Source: Maratus speciosus
Taxonomy: Eukaryota; Arthropoda; Arachnida; Araneae; Salticidae
Length of the DNA: 64,000 bases
Direction of reading: 5' to 3'
Assembly (NCBI GenBank): GCA_963932465.1
Contig: OZ010790.1
Span: 349,395,087-349,459,086 of the forward strand
The notes below the pieces were generated by a model that saw only the letters and a list, made by a program, of their open reading frames with translations, searched no databases and was not told the origin of the DNA. Within the stretch, counting starts at the first letter, position 1, and every line of letters begins with the position of its first letter. Positions 35,699 through 47,628 of this stretch are shown piece by piece. The translations under genes and the position numbers were made by a program.

Positions 35699-37560
35699 AC
35701 GTTCTATCTCAAATCATCACATGTACCTCAAATTATATCTCAAATGATCATATAAAAATGTAATTGGTACAAATATATCACGTTACTCTACTTAAACGAT
35801 TCTACATATATAAAATGTATCAAACTTGAGAAGAGAATTTTCAATACAAATGCCTGTGACATCATATTTTGATTTCTCGATACATTTTACCAAACGGAAA
35901 GTTTATCGGCCAAGTATTGTAGGAATTATTCAGTTTTAAAGCTTTCAATTCTTTATGATAAATTTATTATTAATAGTCTCAAAACTGATTGCAGTGCGAG
36001 CAGTTTTTTAATCATACCTCTAAAAGTACTTTGCGGCATAAGATGTACCTTTGTATTCGAATATTTAAAGATTCTAGAAATCCATTCTTTAAAAAAGATT
36101 TACATGTTTCAAAATATGCATACATTCAGAATTAATTTGAGGGAAAAATAACATAGATCAATTTTTATGAACTGGAAGTATCCGAATCAAAATTACAGCT
36201 CATTCTGCCAACAAGTTTTTCAGATATATTTTAAAACCCACCTACATAATAATCTGTTTTGCAACGAATAAAAAAGAAATTGCGATTAGGAGCTACAAAA
36301 ATTTTAACTTTTGTTATTTCTAAACTATTGACCAAATGGATTGGTATCTAAAGTGAACTTTAGAAAAAAAAATCAATAAATATTATCCTGTCAAACGTAG
36401 GTGTTCGGAAAGAAAATTTAAAAATTTGGTACAATTTCACATGATGACGATCACCTAAACTTATTTTGTTTAAATTGGCAAAAAATATGATATCTAGTCG
36501 AATGGCTATTTTCATTTCTTTTTCTTCTTCTTCTTTTTTTCTTTTAGGAACAATTTGTAGGTAAAAATGTATGGAATGCTTTTTTCTTTATGAACAACAG
36601 TACATCGTTATACGCTCCGGGTAAAGAAAATTCTGAAATTTCTTTTAAAAATCCTGTTGATTGATGCAATTTACTCGTAAAACCTCTGAATAATATCAAA
36701 TTGCATTTTTTGTCGTAATTTATTTACGAAAATGTTGACAACTATGTTTAAATAAAGTCAAATTCTATCTTACAATCAAAGACAAATTTATTTCCCCGTG
36801 ATTTGATTATGTAAATCACCATCGCTTTCTTTTAACAAATAAATATTTTTATAAATAAAAATTTAAACTTTTTATAAAAAAAAACCTTTTAGAAGTTTTT
36901 AAAAATATGTTTTGTACTTAAAGTACTTTATATATATTTTAAAGGTATGAAGCAAAGTAAGAAAAATGCGATATTTTTGTAAGAATAAAATACCTGCATT
37001 CTTTATGAAAATTACTAGAAAAACGAAGCAGTATCTAATAATTTTATACATTTTTCTATTCACGAAATATTTTAAATTATGCAAAGAAAGTTTTATTATA
37101 ATCTAGGAAAATCCTCATACATTAGGAAGCTACAATTTTTTTGATCATAAAAATCTTTTTTTATTTGTTATCTTTAAACAGGCATTTTTCTTTTAGTATG
37201 CAGTGATAAGCTTGTTTCAGTTATTATCTAATATGTTTAGATCGCATGTTTACTTTAAGTATAATAAATTAAAATTTAATTTTCAATTTTCTTAAACTAA
37301 AGTTTTTTAAGGTTAAAATAAATTATTGTAAATATTTTTTACTTTAACAATAATATTTTGAGATGTTATTTGGAAAGTCAATTAAACAAAATATAATTAA
37401 TTATTTCATTTAAAAATTATAAATGTATATTTAATTCAGAATAAATCATATCAGAATAAGGGCTCAGATGTAGAAAGGGATATCAAAAAACAGCTCAATA
37501 AAATACTACATTTTACGGAAGCAGAGAGTTATTTTTCACAGCTTGATAGAGGTACATTTT
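35699..37560. other. AT-rich non-coding interval
   Basis: No coding region or repeat structure could be supported. A pyrimidine-rich run ('cttcttcttctt') is present near 36520. Confidence 0.5.
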
Positions 37561-37580
37561 TTTACCCTTTATCTACTGAC

Positions 37581-37912
37581 GGTACTTATAAGTACCACGC
37601 ACTTTAAACTTTCATCCAGTAGAGAATATTACTAATATTCCAATGGTACTTTGCAGGTATACTCTTTTCACTCCACTTTTTAAGGCTATTTGGCAGCAAT
37701 AGTTCTAGGTTCGTTATTTTAACGAGGAAGGAGGCTATGTTTGAAACAATCGATGTGTTTTGTGCCGACATTTTGCTCGGATTATCGCGCTTACTTTTTT
37801 TTTATTTCTGCAAGCGTAGCAAAAGACGCAAGGTAAGTGTCGGATTTTTTTTTTATGTGTATGCAAGTGATTTAACAGTTGAATTACTTGGCGGTACTTA
37901 TAAGTACCGCCA
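37581..37912. other. GGTACTTATAAGTACC palindromes
   Basis: A perfect 16-bp palindrome GGTACTTATAAGTACC occurs at 37581-37596 and again at 37892-37907. In the second it is embedded in a 24-bp perfect palindrome (37889-37912, TGGC...GCCA). A related form, 'ctgacggtactgcaaagtaccac', is at about 41018-41040, on the far side of the 37986-40565 transposon, echoing 'ctgacggtac..agtaccac' at 37577-37599. They may be the termini of one older element that the transposon entered. Confidence 0.6.
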
Positions 37913-37985
37913 GTACATTGGGTGTTGGATAAAGAATACTTATTTACTTTTCGTCTGTATGTCTGCTATATATATATATATATAT

Positions 37986-40565
37986 TAGAGCGTATCGAAA
38001 AAAATCGAAATTTCTCAAATCTTTTAGCGGTAGTGCGGAAAATTTGTGAACTCCCTTCATTAAAAAGTTTGCGGAATTTTAAAGCTGTGGGTTGATATCT
38101 TCTGTCGCCTCAGTGGGCCGAAAGTTCCAGAAATTGGACTAAAAATGATTAAAATACAAAAATTAATAAATGATCGCAGATTCCGTTGATCGATTTGAGG
38201 TAGTGCTTAAAAGGTACTATGTTTGAACAACAACAACCAAAATTTTTTTATAGAATTATAGGTTAACATCTTCTGCCGCCTCATCGGCATCGAATTTCGG
38301 AAATTTTGACACATTTTGTTACTCTTCTGCATAACGGTTTATTGCTTGCTCAATGTACAATCCAGACAGACTGGGTTTGGCCCTCTGCCAAAAAAGTTGA
38401 AGACCCCCATTTTCATGCCGAGAAACAAACCAGAGTGACCAGTAAATCACCTGGCCACTCTCTTTCGTCCGGCTAAGCGCAGTAGACAGGCGCCACAAGC
38501 ATCTGTGAGTAGCAACAGATTTTAACTCGTTTAAAGCAGTGAACTTTTAATTAGTATAAGATATTGGTAACTATTTGAAATGCCAAAATCATCGCAGTCA
38601 AAATTTTCATGTCGACAAACGTTGCAATGCCCTGTTTTGTGGATACCGAATGATTTTTTACGCATGCTGCCAACGCATGAAGACGTTATAAGATGTTGCG
38701 CTGTTGCGAAACTGGTGGAAACAAATAACCATATTTTACAGTTATTTCAGAAACTGTTGGTCTGAAGATGGAAAATTTATTTATCGATACATCCATTGCT
38801 CCAGTTTTGCATAAACCTGTTAGTGATATGATACACGCATACTATGGAAAATGTTGGCCAATCATGAAAAATATAAAATGTCTTGGAAAAAGCAAGACTG
38901 CTCTCGAAAACATTGAAAACTTTAAAATGGAAGCAAAAACATTTTTTGACATATTTGCCTGTAAATGCGCGATTTTTAAGGAGTGTATCTGTCCGAAAGA
39001 AAGCAAAGTTTCTGCAGAAGAACAGATGTTCCGCATTGACAAAGAACGGAAAGAAAAATGTTCGTTGAAAGTGTTGATGTTCCAGAAACAATACGGCTCT
39101 AGAAACGTCAAATGCGAAAGGAACAGGATACTATTCGATCTGCAAATCAAGCGTCTCCTGCTTCTGCTTTAAGCTATTCAGTGGAGAATGAAAGGGAAAA
39201 TGAAATAGAAGATATGATGGAGGTGGAGATAGTGGAAAAAATGGGCACCAAACACATGTCTTATACAGCGTCTCTTCAGCAGTCAACTAGCAGTCAAATG
39301 CGTTTAAAACTGGATAACTTGTCGGTTGAAGGTTCTTGTTGGTAAAAGATATGGTGTATCCAAAAGAGTCACGTCTGCTATTGCATCGAGTTTTATACAA
39401 GATTTGGGTTTAATATCAGGATCAGACACCAGCCTCATCCCAGACAAAAATAAAATATTAGGGGAAAAATCGAGAATTTGCAAAAAATTGGTCTCAAAGT
39501 AAAACGAAAATTGTTCTACTCTATCTGGTCTTTATTTTGATGGACGGAATGACAAAACTTTAACATCAGAAACACTCGAAGGCAAACAGTTCTAAAGAAC
39601 AATTGTAGAAGCGCATTAATGTATTGTATCGGAACCTGGTTCTACGTACATGGGATATATTACACATGAAAGTGGATGTAGTCTTGATATATCTAATAGC
39701 ACGAATACGTAACAAGTGCTTTATTGGATGATTTTAGCAAACTTATTGTTCTCGGGTGTAACGGCACTGTAGTGAACACAGGTGTGTCTAATGGTGTAAT
39801 TCGCAGGCTTGAATTGAAACTTCAGAGACCAGTCCAATGGATTATCTGTTTATTTCTGCTTATTATCTGCTTATCTGCTTATTTCAAATGTTTACCAATA
39901 TCTCATCTTAGAAAAGGATGACGAAATTAAAAAAACACACAAGACAAATTTTATTTTAAAACGGCTGCAGTGCAAGCAACTATAAACACCGAACACTAAT
40001 TAAAAGTATACTGCTTTAAACGAGTTAAAATTGGTTGCTACTCGCAGATGCTTGTAGCGCCTGTCTACAGAGCTTAGCCGGACGAAAGAGAGTAGCCAGG
40101 TGATTTACTGGTCGCTCTGATTTGTTTCTCGGCATGAAAATATGGGTCTTCAACTTTTTTGGCAGAGGGCCAAACCCAGTCTGTCTCGATAGTGCATTGA
40201 GCAAGCAGTAAACCGTTATGCAGAAAAGTAACAAAATGTGTCAAATTTTCCAAAATTCGATGCCGATGAGGCGGCAGAAGATATTAACCTATAATTCTAA
40301 AAAAAATTTTGGTTGTTGTTGTTCAAACATAGTACCTTTTAAGCACTACCTCAAAGCTATCAACGAAATCTGCGATCATTTATTATTTTTTGTATTTTAA
40401 TTATTTTTAGTCCAATTTTCGGAACTTTCGGCCCACTGAGGCAACAGAAGATATCAACTCACTGCTTTAAGATTCCACAAACTTTTTAATGAAGGGAGTT
40501 CACAAATTTTCCGCACTACCGCTAAACGATTTTGAGAAATTTCGATTTTTTTTCGATACGCCCTA
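37986..40565 (+). mobile_element. Long-TIR DNA transposon of unplaced family, copy A
   Basis: Terminal inverted repeats of about 570 bp (37986-38560 and 39995-40565), starting TAGAGCGTATCGAAAAAAA / TAGGGCGTATCGAAAAAAA, are more than 90% alike by eye. ATATATAT flanks both ends (8 bp, but in a TA-rich site, so weak evidence). Between the repeats are relics of one protein (see 38580-39920). The family is shared with copy B at 55107-58625, whose termini begin TAGGGTGGGTCGAAAAAAA. Confidence 0.8.
38580..39920 (+). pseudogene. Decayed transposase-like protein, copy A
   Basis: Several short frames in series read as one broken protein. Around 39344 the frame gives RYGVSKRVTSAIASSFIQD, then SDTSLIPDKNKI; about 39527 gives LYFDGRNDKTL; about 39630 EPGSTYMGYITHESG; at 39751-39783 LGCNGTVVNTG; then GVIRRLELKLQRPVQWIICL. 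The same blocks occur in the same order in copy B (55949-57430). From memory this order (R[YF]GV..R...IA.S..QD.G; FDGR.D.T; EP.S.Y.GH; CDGT..NTG; P.QW.ICL) recurs in many uncharacterised invertebrate proteins. The acidic residue before GTVVNTG is Asn here and Asp in copy B, so this copy was probably already inactive. The C-terminal third is missing. Upstream frames 38580-38765 and 38768-39172 may be the N-terminal part; I recognise no DNA-binding domain in them. Confidence 0.6.
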
Positions 40566-42957
40566 ATATATATTATCTGCTTTATAATGTAATTATTAAA
40601 CTGTAGCCTAGTAATGTTTCCTCTGGCATTTTTTTTCTGTTTCGTTATAATTTTTTACAGGAAATCGAAAAAGTGGTGGCGCCGGCTCTTTTTTGGTATG
40701 CAAGAAATGGCATATGTAAATTCATATATTGCGTATGTGGAGATGTGAGAGAGCATATCGTCGTTGGAATACAAGAGTTGCATAACTAACGGACTGGTAA
40801 CAAAATCGAAACCTAAAAAAAAATTATTTGAATACATATCAAATTTGAATTTTTATTTATTTTTTGTTTGTAAAATAAAATTGTCAATTTAATATTTTTT
40901 TTTTTTTTTGCTAACTTATGAGTGTTTTCTGGTTATTTAACATGTTTAAGAGTTAAAAATCAATTTGAAACATCTTGTGGGTTTTCCTATTACCAGAATG
41001 TTTTAGGCATAGTGAACTGACGGTACTGCAAAGTACCACTTTATTTAATTATCTCTAACAAATTAAATTTCTCACGGTGAGTATATTTTTTATGTAGATC
41101 CTTTAATGTTCATTGTAGTAACTGGAAAAAAAATTGCAGTATATCATAATGCAGTAGATAAACGGTTAATTCGGGGAAACCATAGTTTAATTCTTTTTTA
41201 TTCTTCTTTAGAGAGATGCAGAGTTTAATTAACAAAAACTCCGATAGTTAAAACTTGGCATAAATAACATTAACACCAATAGTCCAGTAAAATTAGATCA
41301 AAAGGCGCCTGTCTGGAAAGTTTTGGAGAAGTTTTTTTCTCTTTATACCTTTATGTTTTTTGGGGTCCTCAAAACGATTTTCAACTTTACCACCTTGGAA
41401 CTGGACGGCCTAAAAGTTGTAAGAGAAAAACCATGAAATAAGCGGATTTTTTTTTCGAGTTTTCCATTGTATTGGCTAGAGGGTTACATTTAAAAAAAAA
41501 ACCGCTGCACCAAGATAAACTAGAGAAAATTTCTTACATTTTTCATACATAACATTTTTTCTAAGGTCAATACTTGTGGCAATACCAGAAAAAAGAATTT
41601 TAGCGATATATTCAAATTCCATCATCGGAGGACGAAAACGCAATACAATCACAATACATCGATTTCAATCACCAATTTGAAGCTTTTTAGTTAATTGTAG
41701 TTACATTTCGAATATGTTAACATTTGCTTAAAAAGTTTTAAGCCTTTTATATATTTATTAACAAAATAAATTGAAATCGGGTAATTGTGAAAAATATAAA
41801 ACACAAACATTCCGAACAGATAAGAGCACCAATTTTTCTTTTCCTACCAATCTGATTATAACTATTACATGATTATAACTGAACAGTTACAACTATTATG
41901 AGTTTGATATAATTACATAAGTGGAAGATTATAAAGAGGAAAAAAGAGAAATGCAGAGTTGTTTTCCCATTCAGAGTTGCCAGATTGGGGACTTTTTTGT
42001 CCCCAGATTGTTGATTGCCACCGCATTTTTGAAATAGAAATATTTGACGTATTTAAAAATAGATTAAAAATTCTGAAAAAAAGGCGAAATATACTATTTT
42101 AAAAAAAGTGGTGAGTGAAATAATCTGAATTAAGAAAGTCTCCAATCTGGCAACACTGTTTCCATTAATGTCGTTTTGGTAGCTTTTAAAGGCCTGGTTG
42201 ATGTTCTTCGAAAGGGGGCTAATCTTTATCTTGATTGCTCAGGTTGGATCTTCACTTGGCTTAAAACATCCCAGAGAATTGGTTTGTCAACCTATATTTC
42301 CAAGTCATTTTTTGCAAATGAAGGAGCTTAGATTGTCACAGTGGTCGTTGCAGTTCAAACGAAGGAGCAAACAAAACAAACCTGTATTCCTATAGCCGCA
42401 CTTTCCACTGCAGTTTGTTTTGCATTTGCAGGATTTGTTTTCGCAGAACAGCTTCTGGTGCATGTGTTTGACAGTTGTTATTTGTGTGGCGCTTCTCTTG
42501 GTTCTATTCCATCCCCATTCCTTAGCTTTTTTACAGTTACCAAGCCATAGCTGTACTGGTGTAAACTCTTAGACATGTGTATCGAGTTTGTTGTTTGTTT
42601 GTTGCACAATGTTTCTTTCTAAGATGAATCGTTTTGCCAATACGAGTAAAAAAGGATTTTAGCGATATATTCAAATTCCATAATCAAATGTCGAAAACGA
42701 CTAATGTAATATTTTTGTGAATGCAAAACGAGTGGGTGCGTGTCCTTGAAACACTTCCATGGTGCCACATACATGATATTAAAAGACCTTCACCTTTCTC
42801 CTACTTCCCCTCTCCACCAGGGATTTTTTGGCTCATGTCGAAATTGAAAGCTCATCTCTCAGTTTGTTTTTAGACGACTTGACGGCCGGTTATGCATTTG
42901 CTTTAATGCATGTGTAGTGTGCATTTAATTAAAAATTATGTGTTTTAAAACGAGTCT

Positions 42958-43835
42958 GTGAGACGTGATGTGATACTCATGATGGCAGAGAAGCGTTTTA
43001 TGTGTAACACGGAATTAATGGTCGGAACTAAAGTAACAGAAGTGAAATCAAAATGCGCGGAGTCCTTCAGATTAGCAAGTAAAAAACGAAAAGATGGGAA
43101 AAGGAATTATTTATTGGACAGGGAGTCTCTAATGATCCATGAAAAGACCGTAAACAGTACACAAATGAAAAACAGATTGCTGCAACTTGAATAGGATTTC
43201 TGAAGACGTAGAAAACCAACTGTTCAACAGTACAACAGTTTTCATTTCAAAGTCGTGACTTTTTGTTTGGAGAAAAATCCCACCATACTTTAAAGCAAAA
43301 GAAATTCATGAAGTAGTAACAAAATGAAATATATTCTACATTGGAAATCATTTTAAAAGTTAAACTACTTTCTGAAAATCATGATGATGAGCTGGGGCTT
43401 GCCATAATCTACGGACTAGATCATGTGACTTACTTGGTTACTGCTGATAGGCAGTATCCTTTGAAATGTATGAAAAAGCCCTATCAGCTCGCAAAACCCA
43501 CAGAGATCCAGAAAAGAACATTTGCCTCTGACATAGACATGGCTATGCAAGTCAATTATTTTATCCGGAGGAAAATGGAGAACAAAACCAATTTTCTATA
43601 GAAAAATTAACAGATCAGATTAAAGCAGTTGAATACTGTCCTTCAGTTAAAAAAGTTAAATCACGCCTTCTAAACAAGTGTGAAGAAGATATTATTATAA
43701 CAACAACTGAAAATAAGGTACTTGTTCTTTGCTTCAAGAACACGTGTTATAAGATTTTGAGTGATGTTTGATATCAACAACGATGGTCATCTCCCCAAGA
43801 AGAATCAACGTACTGTTCAGATTACGGCGAGGATA
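42958..43835 (+). pseudogene. Broken open frames of the long-TIR element
   Basis: Two frames are visible: 42958-43194, a lysine-rich 78-residue stretch, and 43341-43601, 86 residues containing LGLAIIYGLDHVTYLV. A further stretch in other frames (43600-43770) reads plausibly as protein (for example SVKKVKSRLLNKCEEDIII). The frames lie on one strand between the long inverted repeats, have less AT-rich codons than their surroundings and are cut by the insertion at 43834. They are probably the remains of the element's own protein. I recognise no domain, so no function is assigned. Confidence 0.4.
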
Positions 43836-45175
43836 CCCAGCAAACACATACCTTTCGGCACACGATCGAACCGCATCCGGCAGTGTCGGTTAAGTGTCGG
43901 CATCGGCTCAGTGGTTTCGGTGAAGTTTCAGCAGCATATCGGCGACTGAAACTTAAGAATATGCTTTTTCAACTGCCGGTTACGGTAATTGGTCCCCCTA
44001 TGGCTACATATCGGCAAGCGACTTATACCTGTAAGTGACGCAGGAGCGATATGTGATTTTTAATAGTAGTACGATTATTTTAATACCAACATCGCCCCGA
44101 ATTCGGAATTTTTAATCTGAGCCGACATTTTTTCTTTTACTTAATTTTGTGTGAGTTTGAGTTTTGATAAGAGTTATATATTTCATGTGAAATTCTAACA
44201 GGGATAAACATAAAAATTGTCAAAAAAAGCCTATATTTATTTATTTTAAAAAATGTTTTGAATTCATTTTTAAAAGGATTTACAATTTTTTGAATCATCA
44301 GAAGATTTTTTTTTAAATCGCTCCTTAAAATTATTATTTATTATAAACTTAATCGTAGAAAGAAAAAAAAATACTTTATATGTTAATTCAAATTATTGTC
44401 CAATTATATATTCATTTAAAAAATAATAGCTAAGTTTCTTATTTTATTTAAAAATCGAATTATTAAAAAGCTTTTAAAATTATTTTACAAGCTATAAAAA
44501 TATCAAAAAATCTACACATCTTTTTAGCATTAAAATTTAAAGAAAGATTCAGAACCCCCTTGTAAAAAATTATTTACCAAACGAAAAAAATAATAATATT
44601 TCTATTTTATTTTAAGATTAAAAAAATGCTCATAAGTAAAAGAATTAATATTGCTACATTGTCATTAAAAATATATTCTATTTTAAATCATCAAATGACA
44701 GATAATGAAATCTTATTCTAATTAAATTTTTTATTAAAGTGATTAATTTCCAAAATATTATTTATTAAAATAAGTTTTTCCATGTTAAAAAATATGTTTT
44801 ATAAATTAACGCAACGCATGTAATTATATTGCAATTATTAATAAGAAAATTTTATTAACTGAACAAAATCTCTAAAATAATTAATTTCATTAAATATTTA
44901 ATAATTTTTAAAATTATATAAAAACCAATTCGTTTGCTTTAACCAATTCGCTAAAATATTTATTTCATTCATGTAAATACTAAATTAACTGTTAAATAAA
45001 TGCGGATAAGACAATTACAAAAAAAAAAAAAAAAAAAAAAAAAAACCCAACAACAACTTTAAAACACTTCAAAATTCAAATTTTCCCATCTATGATTTAT
45101 CCACAACAACAAGCTATCACTTAAAGAAATCTCTTCCCCGTATTACCCCATAAGGATCATCCCCGCAGCAAGACT

Positions 45176-45250
45176 CAGTGGCTGAGTGGTTAAGGCGTTT
45201 ACCTTCTGTCCCTGGGGTCGTCGGGTAGAAAGCAACTTCTTCCAACACCG
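45176..45250 (+). other. tRNA-Leu/Ser-like module, copy 2
   Basis: 'cagtggctgagtggttaaggcg' carries an A-box and D-arm of the Leu/Ser class; the B-box region ('ggggtcgtcgggtagaaag') is decayed. It occupies the same position as 27263-27335 in copy 1. Confidence 0.5.
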
Positions 45251-45340
45251 AAATACGCTCCTTTGAAATATTAACAAAGATACATGTATAGATGGCGCCA
45301 CCAAATTAGATTTTTTTTCCAATTTATGCTACTGTCGGGA

Positions 45341-45653
45341 TATAGCGCCTAGAATATACAGTGTGGAAATCGGCTATCCCTGTAATACTTAAAAAAGCGC
45401 TAAAATATTGTATCCCTTAAATGTGCAATGATACTGCTGCAATATGCAGATCGCAGCGACATCTGCTGGATATTTTCTACAACTGCAAGAAATTGCTAGT
45501 CTATACAATGTAATACTAGTAATACGAAAATCCCGCAGATGTCGCTGCAATCGACACTTGAAATTTTAGCAGTATCGTCGCACATTTAAGGGATGGAATT
45601 TTTTAGCACTGTGTGGATAGCATATTTCCACACTAGGTATTCTAGGCGCTGTA
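45341..45653. mobile_element. Palindromic TA-target MITE, 309 bp
   Basis: TA (45341-45342) then TAGCGCCTAGAATATACAGT at the left; 'ctaggtattctaggcgctg' then TA (45652-45653) at the right. Inverted homology extends about 130 bp per arm, through 'tcccttaaatgtgc(a/g)a(t/c)gatactgct' and 'gcagcgacatctgc(t/g)gg'. Copy 1 of the host element lacks this segment at the matching point ('gtgtcgggctgcggccgg' near 27421-27440), giving an empty-site comparison. The 45593-45883 frame spans the junction and is not a gene. Confidence 0.85.
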
Positions 45654-47628
45654 GCCGGGCTGCATTCGTATGGCTAGCTTGCGGCATAGTCACCTGCCGT
45701 CAGTCTCGCCGATCTTTCAGGCACCGGTCCGACCAAGTGCCAGCCCAACGGACCGACTATCGTCCGGGGGACCACAAAAGTGTTGGAACCAATATCGGCA
45801 ACCTGATATCATGCCGTTACCGCCATAATCGGCAAGCGGCAGTCGTCCGATTTCTTACCGATAGATCTGTGTTTGTTGGATAGTGGCTGAAGACATTCCG
45901 TCTAAAGTTTAAAAATCTACTCAATATCTTCCTTCAGACGAGATTTGAAAGAGAATGAGTCTCTCATTACAGAAACCATAAAAATTTTCATAGAAATACA
46001 TTTTTCTAAGAAAAAGAAAAGGAGGCTTTAAAAATGCTTGAACAGGAGTGTTGCACTAGCTCACAGCATTATTACTGCAGTAATAGTAAGAATCTTTTAA
46101 GACCGCTGCATATATAGCGTTGCTTCCTCCAACAGAAGATGTAACTTGATACACATGTTTAAGAGTTTACCATCAGTACAGCTATGGCTAAGTAACTGTA
46201 GAAAAGCTAAGGGAGGGGGGGTGGAATAAAAACAAGAGAAGCACCACGCCAATAAAAACTCTCAAACTCACGCACGAGAAGCTGTTCTGCGAAAAAAATC
46301 CAGCAAATTCAAAACAAACTGCAATGGGAAGTGTGGCTATAGGAATGCAGGTTTGTTTTCTTCGCTCCTTCGATTGAACTGCGATGGTCATCGTGACAAT
46401 CTCAACTACTTCATCGCCGAAAATGACTTGGAAATAGAGGTTGACAAGCCAATTCTCTAGGATATTTTAAGCAAACTGTAGACCCAAAATGAGCAATCAA
46501 AATAATGATGATCCTCCTTTCGAAGAACATCAACGAGGCCTTTCAGAGCGACCAAAACGGCATTAATGGGAGAACAACTCTGCATTTCTCTTTTTTTCCT
46601 GTTTACAATCTTTTAATTATGTTATTATATTAAACTTATAATAGTTATAATTGTACAATTATAATAATGTAATAGTCATAATTAGATTGGTAGGAAAATA
46701 CAAAATGGTGCTCTCATCTGTTCGGAGTGTTTGTGATTTATATTTTTCTTAATTACTTGATTTCAATTTATTTTGTTGATAAATATATAAAAAAAAAAAT
46801 AAACTTGGTAAGCAAATATTAACATATTGAAAATGCAAGTACAGTTAACTAAAAAGCTTCAAACTGTTGATTGAAATGGATGTATTGTGATTGTCTTGTG
46901 CTTTCGTCCTCCGAAGATGGAATTTGAATATATTGCTAAAATACATTTTGCTGATATTGCCACAAGTATTGATTTTAGAAAAAAAACTCGGTGCATGAAA
47001 AATGTCAGGATATTTTCTCTAGTTTAATTTTGTGCAGCAGTTTTTCAAAAAACTTTAACCCTCTAGCAACTACAATTGAAAAATCAACACCCCCATCCCG
47101 ATTTTTTCATGGTTTTTCAATTATAACATTTTAAGCCGTTTAGATACGATGTGGCAAAGTTGAAAATTGTGGTGAGCACCGCCAAAAACATAAAGGAAGA
47201 AAGAGAAAAAAAGTTTTCCAAAACTTTCCAGGCAGAATCCGAGATTGACTGGGCTACAAAGTGATCTTAATTTATTAAAAAATATAAATTTAATTAATAC
47301 GAAGTATTGGCTAAATATCCATTTGTAAAATATGACTAGATGACAAAAATCCTTTATATTGTCCAATAAACATTTTTAAGACCCAAACTAACGTTTACGA
47401 AAATTTTAATATAATTAATATGATTTAATATATTTGAAGATTACAAAAACATTTAAGAAAAATAATAGATTCTAGAATATCCCTAAATATGTCATAAAAT
47501 GCATTTCTCAACATGCTTAACGATGAAAAACAAGAAAGGTAATTTAGATTTTAATAATGTATATGCAAGTGTAATGGATCTGTGTTAAATGATTCATTAA
47601 TAATGCATTAAAAGAGCATATTATTACA

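Larger units (their letters stand above)
43834..45882. mobile_element. CCCAGCAAACACA-ended DNA element, copy 2
   Basis: Starts CCCAGCAAACACATACC at 43836 and ends 'gatctgtgtttgttgga' at 45880, with TA on each side (43834-43835, 45881-45882). It is collinear with copy 1 (25472-27646): the same 'gtgtcggttaagtgtcggca' start, the same AT-rich interior phrases ('ctacatt.aaatcatcaaatgac', 'aattaacgcaacgcatg'), the same tRNA-like module and the same 'accgatag' right end. It interrupts the frames of the 41280-47256 element and is itself interrupted at 45341-45653. Confidence 0.8.
41280..47256. mobile_element. ~6-kb element with >1-kb terminal inverted repeats
   Basis: Left arm 41280-42640 and right arm 46090-47256 are inverted copies. 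Matching landmarks are '(g)cctggaaagttttgg', 'aaaaccatgaaa', 'aatatattcaaattccatc', 'tcttgattgctcaggttgg', 'cgaaggagcaaacaaaacaaacctg' and 'actgtaaaaaagctaagg'. The ends begin TAGTCCAGT / TAGCCCAGT. The middle carries broken frames (42958-43835, continuing after 45882) and was entered by the CCCAGCAAACACA element. Long inverted repeats of this size are seen in foldback elements and some large DNA transposons; I cannot place it further. Confidence 0.75.

Noticed and set aside
38777..39150. Minus-strand frames of about 100 codons opposite the copy A relic
   Set aside because: Two overlapping minus frames shadow the plus-strand frame 38768-39172; the plus strand has matching blocks downstream, the minus frames have none.
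42198..42550. Frames at 42198-42395 and 42341-42550 as genes
   Set aside because: They lie in the long inverted repeat and recur, broken, in its other arm (46188-46391).
45593..45883. 96-codon arginine-rich frame
   Set aside because: It runs across the junction between the TA MITE arm and the GC-rich end of the CCCAGCAAACACA element, so it cannot be an ancestral gene.
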